Of a DNA stretch of 64,000 nt, positions 34,737 through 47,821 are shown in pieces. Both the position numbers and the translations under genes were made by a program. Under the pieces are notes generated by a model that saw only the letters and a program-made list of their open reading frames with translations, did not search any database and was not told the DNA's origin. Numbering within the stretch: the first letter of the stretch is position 1; each line of letters begins with the position of its first letter. The DNA is from Macquaria australasica (taxonomy: Eukaryota; Chordata; Actinopteri; Centrarchiformes; Percichthyidae). The stretch is taken from the NCBI GenBank assembly GCA_005408345.1, contig SEMN01000310.1, forward strand, positions 310,001-374,000. The letters are read 5' to 3'.

Positions 34737-35998
34737 GTATGTAGACATCTAATGCATATTTAAGACTCCTTTTATGGGGTTCTCATTTTAAAACAAGTCA
34801 GCTCAAAACGTTAAAACGTCAGACGGCATTTTCCACCAACTCGCGGCACTAACACTAGCTTAATTAGGTAGCTAGCTAGCATTACATCTGCTAGCGACAG
34901 CTGTCATTTCAGGTGGCTAAATTGATGGTCATCAGCTCGAATGAGAAGATGCATTTGTCTACCTCTGTCTGGCATCAAGGACCTATTTGTTTCAAAAATT
35001 ACTAATAATTTAGTAATAAATCTGCCACTGTTATCTGTAAACTGCATATGTGTTGTGTGAGAGATTGGAAAGCTTGATGTAGCAACAGTAACTGAGGGAG
35101 GGGGGCTTAGCGAAGGGTCAATTGAAGTCACTGGGGAAGATGGTCCCAGGTGGCCTTCCTGTTTCATCAGCCTGATGTCTGTGACAAGACAGCATTTCTT
35201 TAATTATTAATTTATTTTGCAACAGGGACCTGCACGTTCTCTCTCAAAGCCTATTTTTGTTCAAGCTGTCAATATTCACAGCTGATGGAAAGAGCCTCTC
35301 AGAAATGCCTCTCACAGACTTGGTACAAATGAGCTGGCGGTGGAGTTGCCAGGACAACAAGCACCATGATCCCTGATTGACGAACCACAATCGCAACCCA
35401 AACATCAGGAAGTAGCTGGCGTTGCACACGCACCCACAAAGAATCCATGCTCCTCCACTAATCTGCCTGCAGCTGCTGCACATCCCAAGCATTCAAAATG
35501 CTTGTTGTTCTTGGAGCAAATGGTAATTTCTCAGAGTAAATACAGTGAGCAACAGTGTGTATTTTTAGCTTGTAGATAATCAGTGAATCAGAGATATACA
35601 GTTTTATACTGCAGCACAGTCAGTCTGGAGATTTGACTGTGCATGGTTTACAAACAGCTTGCACTTTGGTTCAGTGGAGAGTGAATCGGATCCCTGTGGA
35701 CAGAATGAAAGAAAAATCACACACACACCAAGTTCATATTTTAGGCTGTGCAAGACCCCCCTCCCCTTTCCACTAGCTGGAAGGCAAGAAAAATAGAAAA
35801 AAACCCAGCAGCATTTCCTGCTGACGGTATTACTACCCCCCCACCCCCACCCCGGTCTCTCTCTCTTTCTGTCTCTCTTCTCTGTCTCTTCTGACATCAG
35901 AGTAGCATTGCAGCTTCACCAGAAAGTCATGCCATAATGTTCACTTGCTGGATCTCACGTCACTGCCCTCATCACTCGAAAAGACCCTGTCAACACTC

Positions 35999-36029
35999 AC
36001 ACACACACACACACACACGCTCTCTCTCT
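35999..36029. repeat. (CA)n then (CT)n microsatellite
   Basis: About ten CA units followed by five CT units. Confidence 0.92.
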
Positions 36030-36874
36030 GTGATGTGTACACATGCTTTACACCGCCTCCCTTTTACCCCGGTATTGTCATGCTATCCATCTTGTACAGG
36101 AGCACACAGAGTGCAGTCAAGGGGGCATTACATGAGATCTGGAACCAAATTGTCTTCACTCATTCCCTCAGCCTGGCGGTAAAGCCCCGGATGCTAGCTA
36201 GAGTCCCTGCCTTCCTAACCATGTCCATCTTTTCCCTCCTCGTCTATCTTTTTCCTCCTCGTCTATGTCCCTTTCTGGCAAGCCGGTGCATTGTGTGAGC
36301 GACCTCCTAACTCCACCGCAACACTAATGTCAGCAGAGGCCTTTATCTGGCAGGGGGACAGGATCTCATCTACAGAGCTGCCCCCTGACTACAATACACA
36401 CAGAGACATACATTAAGCCTCACAAATGCACTCAAAGAGGCAGGGAAACAGAATTCAATTTAAAAGTAGCTCGCAGAAAGACAATAGGGAAGGGTTTGTT
36501 TGTGCCTTTTGTTTGTTTCTCCTCCTGCCTTGCAACGCAGCACCTTGAATATCAAAATTAATAAGAAAACATGATTTGCATTATTGCGGTCGGTCAACGA
36601 AAAAACAAAATAAGTTTGTTGATGATGAGCAGAGACACAGCCCAGCGTCAGCATGTACAACACACAGCAATATGTCACAACTTCCATTCAAATTTAGACG
36701 TGCCAGGCTAAAATGATTGGCTCTTTAATTAATTGCATTATCATCAGCAAACACAGTGATTTTCTCCCAGCCGTGAAAGCTCCTGAGAGAAGACAGATAT
36801 AATGTAGCTGAGGCCACTCAACTCAGCCACTGCAGGGAGAAATCAACAGGCGCATGGGGCTGCCACATAGTCAC

Positions 36875-36889
36875 AGTGCCCCCTATTGG
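36875..36889 (-). promoter_or_regulatory. CTCF-like motif
   Basis: AGTGCCCCCTATTGG matches the core of the CTCF consensus in reverse orientation (AGCGCCCCCTGGTGG) with three differences. Chance matches are common. Confidence 0.25.
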
Positions 36890-38537
36890 TTAACACAGCA
36901 TCGACACCCTGCAAGAGCACATTACCCTTGGCACTTCATCCAGCAGCAAAAAGCCAAGGGGGTGGGCATTTGTGCACACAGCCATGGGACACTCAGAGAA
37001 TAGCATCCCTTCAGAATATGAAAAGGATTTTCTGCCAAGTGTTTGGCAGTCCGTGCAGTGCTCATGCATACTCAATTTCAGGGTTGCATTTGATAGAAAA
37101 CTGCTTTACATGATAGTGGGATGTGAATGTGTACCATTGAGATGGAAAATATTCAGCCTCCCATGTAAAGCATTTGTAGGCTGCCACGGGAGGACTCAAT
37201 AGGCTCAAATAGAGTGTGAGTGTATCCACGTCTGCAAAGGTTCAGAGGTTTACAATGCATAGACCTGGACATGGGTGTAGGTATTGTCCACATGTTTTCC
37301 AGTCGTCAACAAGACTGACTGACTTAAATGCATGTTTGTCTGCCTCCTCTATATCTGAACTTAATCAAAATGATGTGAAATGTTGACAACTTCCAGATTA
37401 GTGTGTTTTAGTGACAAAACCTACCTGTTATTTTCAGTCCTCATTCTGAGACTCTGCTGACATTTCGTCTGGAAGCAAATGCTAAAGCTGATCCGTAGGC
37501 ACTGAATAATGGAACAACTGCCAGGACACTGTGTGTTAGCAGCTGTGAGATTTTACTGGGATATCGGGACATTTTGTGATTCACAGCTGGAAGCTACCGT
37601 CATATAAAACTCAGTTGGACTGGATGTCTCAAAGAAAAAGTTGGCGAGGCAACAAGTCTGTTAAGAATTCAGTGTCAATAACAGAATATAAGTTCACCAG
37701 TTAATGAATGTCTTTATGCTGTGATCTCCAGAGAAAATGTGCCTATGCTTGTGGATCACGACTTAACTGTTTAAAATCATGAGAATAGAACAATGTTAAT
37801 TCAGATTTAAAGTGAAGTTTTCCTTTAACCTCTGCCTCCAAGGATCTGTTTCAAACATAGCGACTGTCCACATTAATACTACTACAAACAGGCATGCCAG
37901 ACACAGACTTGTTGTGCTATAACGGTGCAGTTTGTTAGGACACAGCGGCAGCAGAATGGGCATATGGTTGAACTGGGCAGAGCATATGTCCCCGGCATTC
38001 ATGCTCGAGTCAATCTCCACAAACATGACAGACCCAGGCCAACATCCCCGGGCAAAGAGTCTGCTCCTTCTTTCTTGCAAACAACTCCCAAGTGTTAGGA
38101 GTCAGTGTGCATTATTACAGCCTTTGGAGTGAGTATACTGTATTGTAGAAATGCTAGAAACATAAAGCTGACTGTGAGCGAAACACCTTAAATGTAACAT
38201 GGAATGAAAATCTTGAACACTCCATTGTGCATATGTCCGTCCTACATTACCCGCTAGAATAGCTGGTGTTACTGCAGGGCTGCTTTATTCTGCTGACAGC
38301 ATCTCCTGTGATCTAAATATATAGTTGGCCTGGAGGGACTATATTTTGAATTGCCTTTAAAATCTACAGGATACATTGATCTTTAAAGGTAGAGTTCAAG
38401 AGCAATCTCTGGAAAGGGTCCACTCATGAGGGATGGGCCCATATTGCCCATCTGTTCTCTACTATTAGAAAGTTGTAGTCACAGTATATTAGCTATATTA
38501 GCTAGGCCCATGATGGACATGCAAGATGTCTTTTATC

Positions 38538-38905
38538 TAGAGCTGCAACGATTAGTTGATCGAAAGAAAATTAGCCTAATTACCAACTATTTTGATAATC
38601 AATTCACCATTTCAGTCATTTTTCAAGCAAAAATGTCAAACATTTGCTGGTTTCAGCTTCTTAAATGTGAGGATTTGCTGCTTTTCTTTCTCATTTATGA
38701 CTAAATGTATGTAAATGAAGAGTCTTTGGGTTTTGGACTGTTGGTTGGACAAAAGAAGCAATTTGAAGACGTCACTTTGGGCTCTGGGGTGAGCATTTTT
38801 TTTACACAATTGTTTGCAATTTATAGACTAAACGATTAATCAATTAATCATGAAAATAATCAGCAGATTAATAGATAATACAAAGAATCGTTAGTTGCAG
38901 CCCTG
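38538..38905. mobile_element. hAT-type non-autonomous transposon, 368 bp
   Basis: The left end is TAGAGCTGCAACGATTAG. The right end on the minus strand is CAGGGCTGCAACTAACGATT, and the ATTAATCAATTAATC stretch inside is typical of a very common fish family. The flanks CTTTTATC (38530-38537) and CTTTCATC (38906-38913) are an 8-bp target duplication with one mismatch. A 92-codon open frame (38426-38704) runs across the left boundary and has no recognisable domain. Confidence 0.85.
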
Positions 38906-39315
38906 CTTTCATCAATTATAAAGGACCAAAAGAGCAGCTCGATAGTTTAGAAAGGAAAGAAAGATCAGTCACAGAATATAGAACAAGTGAAGTAATAATG
39001 TAAAAATAATATTACATAATGTAATAGTGAGATATGCATATACAAAAGTATGGCAAACCTGCACTGAGGTAAAAAATAGAAAATAAAATTATAATATAAG
39101 ACATTTTTTTAAAACATATATAAAGTTAGCCATCTCTGAATTTCAAGCGCCCCAGCTCAAACTGTATGTAGTAGTCCTATTAACTGCTATAGAAGGTGAT
39201 ACATGCATACTGTATGTGTATTTTAAAGAAGTAGTCTCCTCCACCCACCCAGGTATACTGTAGTAAATGTAAAGCATAAAAGAAAAAAACATTTACATAA
39301 GGCAGCAGCTAATGT

Positions 39316-39392
39316 CATGTCACAGAGTCCTTCGAGTTGCCTTGTTGTTGAAAGGTGCTGTACAAATAAACTCGCATTGCCTTGCATTTTCA
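39316..39392 (+). repeat. LINE-type 3' tail relic
   Basis: TTGTTGAAAGGTGCTGTACAAATAAACTCGCATTG resembles the end of L2/Rex-type elements, which carry a GTGCTxTACAAATAAA sequence. No coding part is visible upstream. Confidence 0.4.
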
Positions 39393-39438
39393 CTGTGCTC
39401 CATTTCTGTGTAAGAAAGCTGCCCAGTGATGACAAGAA

Positions 39439-39441
<3 letters not shown>

Positions 39442-39485
<44 letters not shown>

Positions 39486-39487
39486 GT

Positions 39488-39528
<41 letters not shown>
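39442..39528. repeat. Compound (GT)n microsatellite, 87 bp
   Basis: Three GT runs separated by ATGTGTA and AG interruptions; the longest simple repeat in the window. Confidence 0.97.
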
Positions 39529-39529
<1 letters not shown>

Positions 39530-40053
39530 CCCATGCAGGTTTGGTTTAGTTTGTTGTTGGTTTTCATTTATATTTTGAATGAATTAAAATAAAACTAGAT
39601 ATAAAGATGCAACTGGTGTTAGCAATCAGTGTAGCAGTTAGCAATGTATATTAATCTAAATAAATCACAATAGTTTACTTCTTTTCTAAGAAGTTCAAGG
39701 AAAATAAATAAAATAATCATATGGCTGAGATGTTGTCACTCTGTAAGTCATCTTATTTTGTTTATTTGTCAGATTTCTACAGTCCAGTACTTTCTCCCAA
39801 GAGAGTCTGCTTCTCCTGCAACCATGAAGTCTTTGAATTGCCATGGAAAGACTAAGGAGTGTTTTTGTCACATTTGATGGCGACATGTAAATCGCTGACT
39901 ACCTGCCCCATCAGGTAATAAAAGGAGAGACTCCTCTACAGTTGGCCTTGATTTCTTGCAGCTTTCTGTTGTTTTTATGTCAGATCACGCTCCACTCACG
40001 TAATAAATGTGATAGGACGGAGACAATCAGTTCTGTTTCGCCTCGTGCACATT

Positions 40054-40380
40054 TCAGATTTGACTTGTATTCTTGTTGAATTGGTTTATCAATATTTTGT
40101 TCAGCAACGGTGTTTTGAAAATTGAAAGAAAATCAGTAATTAATGCACATCTATCAAAGTGTGTCTTGAGAAGAGATTTAAAAGTGGATACTGATCTGGC
40201 TAACCTAATTTCTTCATGCAGTTCGTTGCACAGCTGCAGTTGTCGTTTCCTAAGGCTAAGTTGACCCATAGTCAGTCTAGACCTTGGGACCACAGGCATG
40301 GTCCCGTCTGAGGAATGCACGGTTAAGATCAGAAATATACAAAGGAGCCGGGGCCCAGCATGCTTTATGAGTATAATCAA
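40054..40380 (-). mobile_element. Probable LINE C-terminal relic
   Basis: An open frame of 108 codons on the minus strand contains VVPRSRL, CNELHEEIRLARSVSTFKS and LLKTHF. This order resembles the Arg-rich, Asn-Leu-Pro, FKs-LKTH C terminus of LINE reverse transcriptases, with the expected Trp and Pro replaced. It is a short diverged remnant. Adjoining bases 40380-40560 carry words (GGCTGCAGCGTTTTG, CAGACAGGTGTACACTGC) of another dispersed repeat in plus orientation. Confidence 0.45.
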
Positions 40381-40560
40381 TTCTAAAACACATCAGTAGC
40401 CAGTGTAAAAATGGTAAAATTGGTGTGATATGTTCCATCATTTAAGTGAGAAATCTGGCTGCAGCGTTTTGTAATAAATTAAGTATATAGCCTACAGCTC
40501 TTGTTTGCCCAGACAGGTGTACACTGCATTACAGTGGACAAAATGACACATGGAAAAAGA

Positions 40561-42269
40561 CATTTTTGTACAAGATGTGTAACATCAACATATTTGGTTC
40601 TTAAATCATTATAACTAATCTTTTAGATATACAAAGCATTATCTCTATAACTGCAGTGACGTGCTGTGTAAGATTTCTTTTGTCTGTTCTTATGTTTGTT
40701 TGTTTTTGAGAACACCTGGGTCCATGCCGCACAAATCCACATTTGAAGACAGTAATCTGAGGTATGTTGTGTTCAACTCTCAAGAGGTTACCAGGCCATT
40801 AATTATGATGTCTGATTTATCAGTGTTCAGTTTCCAGAGATCATGTGACATTCAGTGTTTATATCATTTAGATGTAAACACTATTCACTATCAATTATGC
40901 CATATATTGAGAGAAGAGACAAATACAACTGAGTGTACTATTATTATCTATTTAGCATTATCATCTTAAATCAGTGAGATTTCTGTGTCTTTACATTAAC
41001 CCTGTAACAATAAGTTAAACCAAAATGCAGAAAACAAACTGGAATGAGAATTGAAAGAAAAAGATAGAGGGGATTTCTTTGCTATTCTGTTGCACGTTGT
41101 ACTGCCCAATGGCTCTTTAAACTGGAGTTGTTTCCTAACAACAGTACTTGTTCCTGTGAAACCAACAAAGCTACCAGGATCTAACACCTCCTCCTCCCCG
41201 GCTGAAACAGGAGCGCTGCTTCTCCTCTGTATGTTCGTTCCAGTCAGCAGGTTCACGTGGACACCATCCAACTTCCCTGCAGTCTGCAGGGGAACAGAAG
41301 GTCTCTGCAGTAATCTGCTGCCATTTCCTTTACAATACAGCAATTAACTTCACCCTGTGATAAAACAAAGATTTTTCTCAATGTAATCTAATTAGGAAGT
41401 GATTCGTTTTGTTCAAAAACACCCGCACAGGCCCCCATGGGGATTCAAATGATATGTAACTGAAATGTAATGGGTCTCGGTAGCAATAACAAGCAGCAAT
41501 GAATATTAATATTTTAAAAAGACAATAGCGCTCTGTATGGGTTTAAAATCTTGTTGCTACAGTGTAACAAACAAAAGGCTGAAAAAAGGCATCTGCTAGC
41601 AGCAGTGTGACCTGCTGAGTGGGAGCAGAAGCACACAAGTTTATTCAAACTCAGTGTCACAGTTCAGCCAGACTCAATGCAAAAACAGATGGTGCACTTA
41701 GGAGTAGAGGCGACACAGAGAGACACAGATAAGCTGCTGCAGCGGCCTGGCTCTCGGATTCTTTTTTAGAACGGACTGTAATTATTCAGGGAGAGTCAGC
41801 TGAGCTCCATGCTGTTTGTCAGCCATCGCCCTGCTTCATGCTTACACACTTCCACACATTCACGCTGGTAGATGCCCAGTACAACCCCAGGCTGCTACTG
41901 TCAGCCACAGAGCAGCCTTACTGGAGAAACAGGCGGTCATGTTGCTCAGGAGTGGGGATAATTGCTGAGCGGAGGCAGAGTGTTTACTTCCCAAGCTTGA
42001 AAAGTTTCTCAGAGCTATCTGGGATTCACACCAGTTACCTAGCCACAAATTTCCTTCTCTAATCTCTAGATTAATGTTTCCTAACCAGGGCGTACTTCTG
42101 CAGTTGCCATGGGGTACTTAAAATTGTAGAGTGGCTCAACTAATTTGACACAGTTGAAATTGCTGTAAATATATTTGCATAATGAGTCAGCTGTAACACC
42201 TGAACACCATGTGTTGCGATTGAGAGGGCATAAGAAGTAGTTAGCGAGTAAGCAAGTCTAAACAGCTAG
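40561..42269. other. No gene seen
   Basis: Open frames at 40996-41347 occupy both strands with no domain. The bases to about 40970 may continue the dispersed repeat that starts near 40380. Confidence 0.45.
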
Positions 42270-42405
42270 TTAGCTAAAAGTAATGAATAAACAAGTTAGG
42301 TAAATGTAATGGATAAATGGTTGAAATATATAACTACAAGTAATGCAATTAATGGTTGAAATGCATAACTAAAAGTAATTCATAAATGGTCGAAATATAG
42401 ATTAG
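42270..42405. repeat. Degenerate tandem array, unit about 34 bp
   Basis: At least three units share AAAGTAAT, ATAAATGGTTGAAATATA and TAACTA (for example CAAGTAATGCAATTAATGG, then AAAAGTAATTCATAAATGG). The flanks are GTTAGCTA-type words. Confidence 0.6.
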
Positions 42406-44779
42406 ATATGCATCAGTGGTTGAAACGTCCAACTTCTGCCACCCTCAGTGGTAGTTGTACGAATGCAAACTTGACCAAACTGATCTAAACATTCACAGTT
42501 AAATTGTACTGGAACAATATCCACTTTTATACCATTAATAGCCTTAAATAACATCCACTTTAAAATCAGTTCAAATGAACACATTTGGAACATGACAGGT
42601 GGTGTCAATAAAGGGGGACTTCAGCTCATCTGACAGGGCTGTGGGGGTGCATCTGGTATGTACTGTATGTTAACTCAAGGCCAGGATCATTTGAATATTG
42701 AACTGTGGCTAACTGTGCGCCAAGAAGTTTTAAAGGTCCTTTCGAAAAAAAAAAAATGTCTATATCCCCACCACCTCCTGCCAGGCAGCACCGCCTTCTA
42801 AGCACTGAACTCAATTAAACTCTGCTACTGACCCATTTCCGTAGCAATGAGCTCGGGGAAGTATCTGACAAATGCAAGTTCATGTCTGCATGTGCCCAGA
42901 GGGTTGTGGCTTCAAGGAACACTCCAAGATCAAAACTCTGAGGTGTTCGTAATCACATGCAAATTTCTTACTATGCAACAAGCTCGAAGAGACAGTGAGA
43001 TGAAAAAAGTGAGAGACAAACTTTGAGTGTTAACATCCCTTTGTTTTTCTATAGTAAATATATTTCTATATTAAAGTGACTTCAGTCAAAATTACAGGTT
43101 AAACAATTGGTTAAATCACTCAGGATGCATAGTGATTACTAAGACAATAACTTGCACTAATGGAATGTCGCCTTGTAGAGTAAGAAGCAGGCTTCAAAGA
43201 GAGTCTATTAGCAGATGAAGTGGTAACGATTTTAGGACACAAGTCCATTAAAAGCCATTTTCTTCAAAGAGTCGCAGAGAAATCTCATGGGTCTATGGAG
43301 TCCAGTTCTGCTCCTATCAGCTCCAGTGTGGAAAAACAAGAGCACTGGGCCACTGGGACATTCCTGCGAGCATTATCAGCCCTCCTTAACTATTCTAAAC
43401 TGACATCAATTGCTGTGCCGGCTTGATCCCAGCGGACCTTGTTAGCTTCATTTAATGGCAAAATGAGCCAACTTCTAAGTCGTGCTCTGGCACTGGGAGC
43501 TGTGAGTCCTGGCTGCGCTGTTGTATTAGGTGGTGAATGTAAAAAGATATCACACTTATTACTGAAGGGACACAGGTTTGGGAAGGCTAAACATTTGTAC
43601 ATTTGTTAGCGCATGGAGCCAGTTTGTCTTGGCAGGTGGGGTGGTCTGAATTAGCTAAAGTGTAGAGGAACAGTAGGTCATCTGTCGGCACGCGCTGTAA
43701 ACAAACAAATGACGCGAGTAGAGCTACGACTCAGTTGGCTATCTGGAAGCTGGGCTGTGGTTATGGCAGTAGCGCAAGTAGAAAAGATTCATAAAGTCAG
43801 CAAACTGACTCAGTGACATCAGTTACGCAGCAACATCTATCTACCTAAAGTTTTCTAACATTAGCCACCATAAGCTACTGGTCATACCAGACCAAGTAAG
43901 GTTGTGGTAGCAAAACCCCTTAGTGTACTGAAATGAGAAAGGGTGTGTTTTCACATGTAAGAGGAAGATTAAGTTATTACCCCTTTCTAAAGTTACGTAG
44001 TCTCACTTTACATACATCTATAAATATTTTCATACAGTACTAATATGTTGCTATGGTAGACTGCACTGCACCCCAGCTGGGGGTTTATGGCCCAACTGCG
44101 ACAATGTTGAGCAATGTGCCAAAAAGCTGACGATGTTTGAAGTAATATACATGTCTAAAGGAGTGCCAAGAAAATATGAAGTATGAATTCCAGGTGCAGT
44201 GTGCCATGTGAAAACAATGATTTTACAGGCAATGTGTCTGTTTGGGATTCCACCATTATTCTGATGATTTACCTGTTAAGGCAATATTTAACATTGCTTT
44301 AATCAGACACTTTGGGCAGCGTTGTACCAAATACTCTTGTTCCTAAGAGTGCAATCATATGTGATAGTTCTCTGTTCCACAATAGTTTTCAAGACCCTTA
44401 TCTATATAGCTATCCACTCCAAAGTTGGAGATGGTTGAGAATATGATGAAGATCTAAGGACGAGAACTCATTACTGCCCTTTCAGAGGCTGGCTGACATT
44501 TCCTCCATCTTGCCAATCAGATCAGCACAAATGGCTTAGGGGGTGGAGGCTTCTGCACTTATGTCAGTTGTACTGAGGGATGTTTTTCGAACAAGGCTCG
44601 TAACCACCAGTTGAACCAGTGCAGCTTCACAGTGCTGTAACACTGATTGTACTGGGCAGCTCCTAGTTTAACTGTAAATGTAAGAGAACATAGGGCATGG
44701 TGGAGGTGTATGGACGCAATAATGGACATAAAGATATCAATCTTATAAGCTACCAAATACATAAATGTGTATTTTTTCT
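42406..44779. other. No gene seen
   Basis: No recognisable exon, repeat family or RNA gene. Confidence 0.5.
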
Positions 44780-45115
44780 GAATTTGACAAAGCTAATTTG
44801 AGGAAACAGATTTTTTTTACTTGACTTGAATTTTTAGATCAGAATTGAGCTTACTGAAGTTGAGCAATCTGAATATAGTTTTTGAATATTGGACATCTGA
44901 ATTTGTGAACCCTAAAAGAATATAAATCCTGGAAATAAAGATTGTGAAATTGCACAACTTGAAACTGACTACTGAAAATTCAAACCACATAAATTCAGAT
45001 AGATGGCTTACAAAGCAAAATATTTCAGTGCTATATATTCAGTCATATTTAAATTTCAAGTATTCAAAAGTAATTCAACTTCACAATTAAGTAGTCAGTG
45101 GCTTATAAGATTCAA
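44780..45115 (+). repeat. AT-rich dispersed repeat, copy B
   Basis: Same word order as copy A at 14620-14870 (CTGAATTTGTGAACC, TACTGAAAATTCAAACC, TTCAGTGCTATATATTCAG, TTTAAATTTCAAG), in the same orientation. Confidence 0.5.
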
Positions 45116-45383
45116 ATCTTTATGGCCATTTTTTTGCTTCTATACAATTTCTCAATGTTCTCGCTATAATGAATATAGATACACATACGTATATACTGTT
45201 GTGTGTGTGTCTTTGTAAACTTCGCTGGTAAAAAGAGCAATGAAGATTTTGTTTCCTGCCTCCTGCCTTCTCTGTCTGGTGAAACCTGTGGGGAGTCGAG
45301 GTGACACAGGCAGACATGTTGATCACAGCTCAATAAGCAGCGCTGAGGTCATCAAGACCTTCTTTAAATGAGACAGGTGGACC

Positions 45384-45397
45384 GTTACCATGGCAAC
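45384..45397. promoter_or_regulatory. Perfect RFX X-box (GTTACCATGGCAAC)
   Basis: GTTACC-AT-GGCAAC is an exact imperfect-palindrome X-box, the site bound by RFX factors that control ciliary and MHC class II genes. It lies in otherwise unremarkable sequence with no visible promoter or exon nearby, so a role as a distal element is only possible. Confidence 0.4.
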
Positions 45398-46929
45398 AGG
45401 CTACACTGACGAGCAAACACAAGATCCCCCAGACAATCTGAACGTGTACACGTCTGTGTGTCTGCACATCTTCATGTTTGTATGCGTGGCTTTGAGACTT
45501 TGTGTTTATATTTTAGTTTAGCCTACTTTATGTGAGTGTCTGCTAAATGTCTGGGGGTGGGGGGTCCCCATGAGTCTGTGACAGTGCTCTACTTTACCAT
45601 TTTAGACCTCCAGCTGCTGAATCATGGGTAGATTGTTTCTCCTTTTTTATTATAAAGTAGAAAGTGACAGCAAATATGGTCACAGAAAGAAGGAGATGAC
45701 TTTAAGTTCTTGGCTGGATATGAACAGCTACATGTAATACAAAACCACAGAACCACCAGGGAAAAAAACAAACTACGTTTTAATCAAAAAGGCTCATGGG
45801 TCTGTATTAAACTGCTCATTATCCTCTGAAAAGTAACCAAATCAAAGTACCCACTATTACTGATAATGGAAGTCTGTCCATAACATAGTGTCTTAAGTGA
45901 TTTGTTGAGGCACAGTGCCGTGTAATATCTTATATGTTACAGGAGTCGACTTAATATGTGCACTTACAGGGGCTGGTGAAGAGAAGCTGAAGTCCTATTT
46001 GCATAAGACTAATGCTACTTAGACACATAAAAGGATTTATAATAATTGTGGAGATTAGCAGTAACTTTATTTTTCAGTCGTATCTGCCATGTCTGTAATT
46101 TGTGAAGTAAAACACACCAACACATATTACCCACCGTGCTTTGCAGACGAGCCTTGATAACACCATTACCATGTAAATTGAACTCTTACTAATTTCCGTT
46201 TGCTCTTTCCACACTGTCTCTTTTTCAAGTGGCGTTTAATTTCTATCTTTCTCCTGTCATGACAAATTAAGACAGCGGTGGATTCTGGAAATTGAACTTT
46301 TACAAGCAAATTTTTGACAAAATTCAAGTGTATCAGAAAGTTATGTTTTTAAACAGCCCTGTTCTGGATTTACTGGATTTATTTCTCTAAGGGAGGTGGG
46401 GTGATTTCATTATTACCTGCACTGGTCAGTGATTTTAAATGCATATTATACATATATCTGTGATTTTTCACCCTCACCCCAGTTATAATTACAGCCCATA
46501 GAGCTGCGTTTCCTGCACAGTGTGACAACTGAAGAAGTAGACAAGGACTTTGCTCGCCTAACCTGCTAACTCGTTAATATCAGTCAACTCATACAATGAA
46601 GGAAAAAGTAAAGATTAACATTACAAGACCAAGACCCCACAAGTTCTTCAAACGGGCTGTTGCAATGTCATGTTGCTGGTGTCGTTAGTAGTATGCAACT
46701 GTTTGTGTTAATAATTAAATTACTGCAAATACCGGTAAATAATACTAATATTAAAAATAATAACCCTGCTGATTAAGGTCACATGGTTTTTCCACAGCAT
46801 ATCATTGTGTGTTACAGAACCAGTTGGTAATAGCCAGGGGCTAAAATGCCACGTGGAACGACTTTTATTATGAGGGAGGAGGGAAAGTATTTTATTACAA
46901 ACCTTCCCTTGTAATATTATTTAATGTCT
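45398..46929. other. No gene seen
   Basis: Nothing recognised besides the X-box just upstream. Confidence 0.5.
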
Positions 46930-47520
46930 GAATGGTGCTTCAGACTCTACGCTAGCGGCTCTGTGAGGCTGTGCTTAGGCACAGCAGTGCTTTGAGCTAA
47001 ATGCTAACAACGGCATGCTAACATGCTGGTGTTTAGCAGGTGTAATGTTTACCTGTTTACCTTTTAGTGTTCACCGTCTTAGTTTACCATGTTAGCAATG
47101 CTAACATTTGCCAATTAGCACTAAACACAAAGTACAGCTGAGGCTGATGGGAAAGTATTGGAGGCTGATTTTGACGTGATGATGGTGCTGGATGAAAAGT
47201 TAAGAGATCACAATACATCCGGAGGGGACAGTGAATGTCTGGATGAAATTTAATGGCAATCCATCCAATAGAGACAGAGTGCAATTAAGTCCCGCCCACA
47301 GCGGAGGGGAAAACAATTCATCTCTCTCCACTGACTTTGTATTGCGTGAAGGTGCAATGTCAACCTGCTGGTGGCGCTAGAGGAACAGTCAGTGCATCAC
47401 CATAGCCAGTAGGGTACATCCTCTGAGCACCATGGACATCTGTACTAAATTTCACATCTGATAGTATTTGAGGTATTTCAGTGTGACTGGCCCTGCTGTG
47501 CATAGCGCCATGTTGCTAGC
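46930..47520 (+). repeat. Common percomorph repeat (GCTAACATTTGC family), plus copy
   Basis: GCTAACATTTGCCAATTAGC, CTAAACACAAAGTACAGC, TGAGGCTGATGGGAAAG, GGTGGCGCTAGAGGAACAG and ATGTTGCTAGCATGGC occur in the usual order of this repeat. A copy in reverse orientation is at 63180-63660. Confidence 0.75.
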
Positions 47521-47787
47521 ATGGCTAAAAAATGATGAGTATCCATTTCATTCACTAAAACACTGGTGCAGTCACTGATTAACGTCAGCAAGCGGTGCAA
47601 GTGAGTTTCTCTAACAAGATATTAACATAATTCTAGTCAGATGTGAACAGTATTTAAGCCTGTTGTTTTGTGAGTCCTTGTATTCTGGTTTGTGCGAGTA
47701 CCTTGCCAGCTGCTTTTTGACTACAGTGTGGTCTTAAAGTGTGGTGGTGGCTTGCTGAACACTGCGTGAGCCTCCTAGGCTCTGGAA

Positions 47788-47790
<3 letters not shown>

Positions 47791-47819
<29 letters not shown>
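47791..47819. repeat. (GT)n microsatellite
   Basis: Uninterrupted GT run of about 14 units. Confidence 0.95.

Positions 47820-47821
<2 letters not shown>

Larger units (their letters stand above)
34737..38529. other. No gene seen
   Basis: Contains a CA/CT microsatellite and a CTCF-like word. Repeat-free blocks at 35230-35500 and 36700-37200 are the best places to look for conserved elements. Confidence 0.45.

Noticed and set aside
35350..35367. Second X-box (GTTGCCAGGACAAC)
   Set aside because: The second half-site deviates from GGCAAC, so it is a weak match.
42270..42405. CRISPR-like array
   Set aside because: Units are degenerate and contiguous without unique spacers, and the genome is vertebrate.
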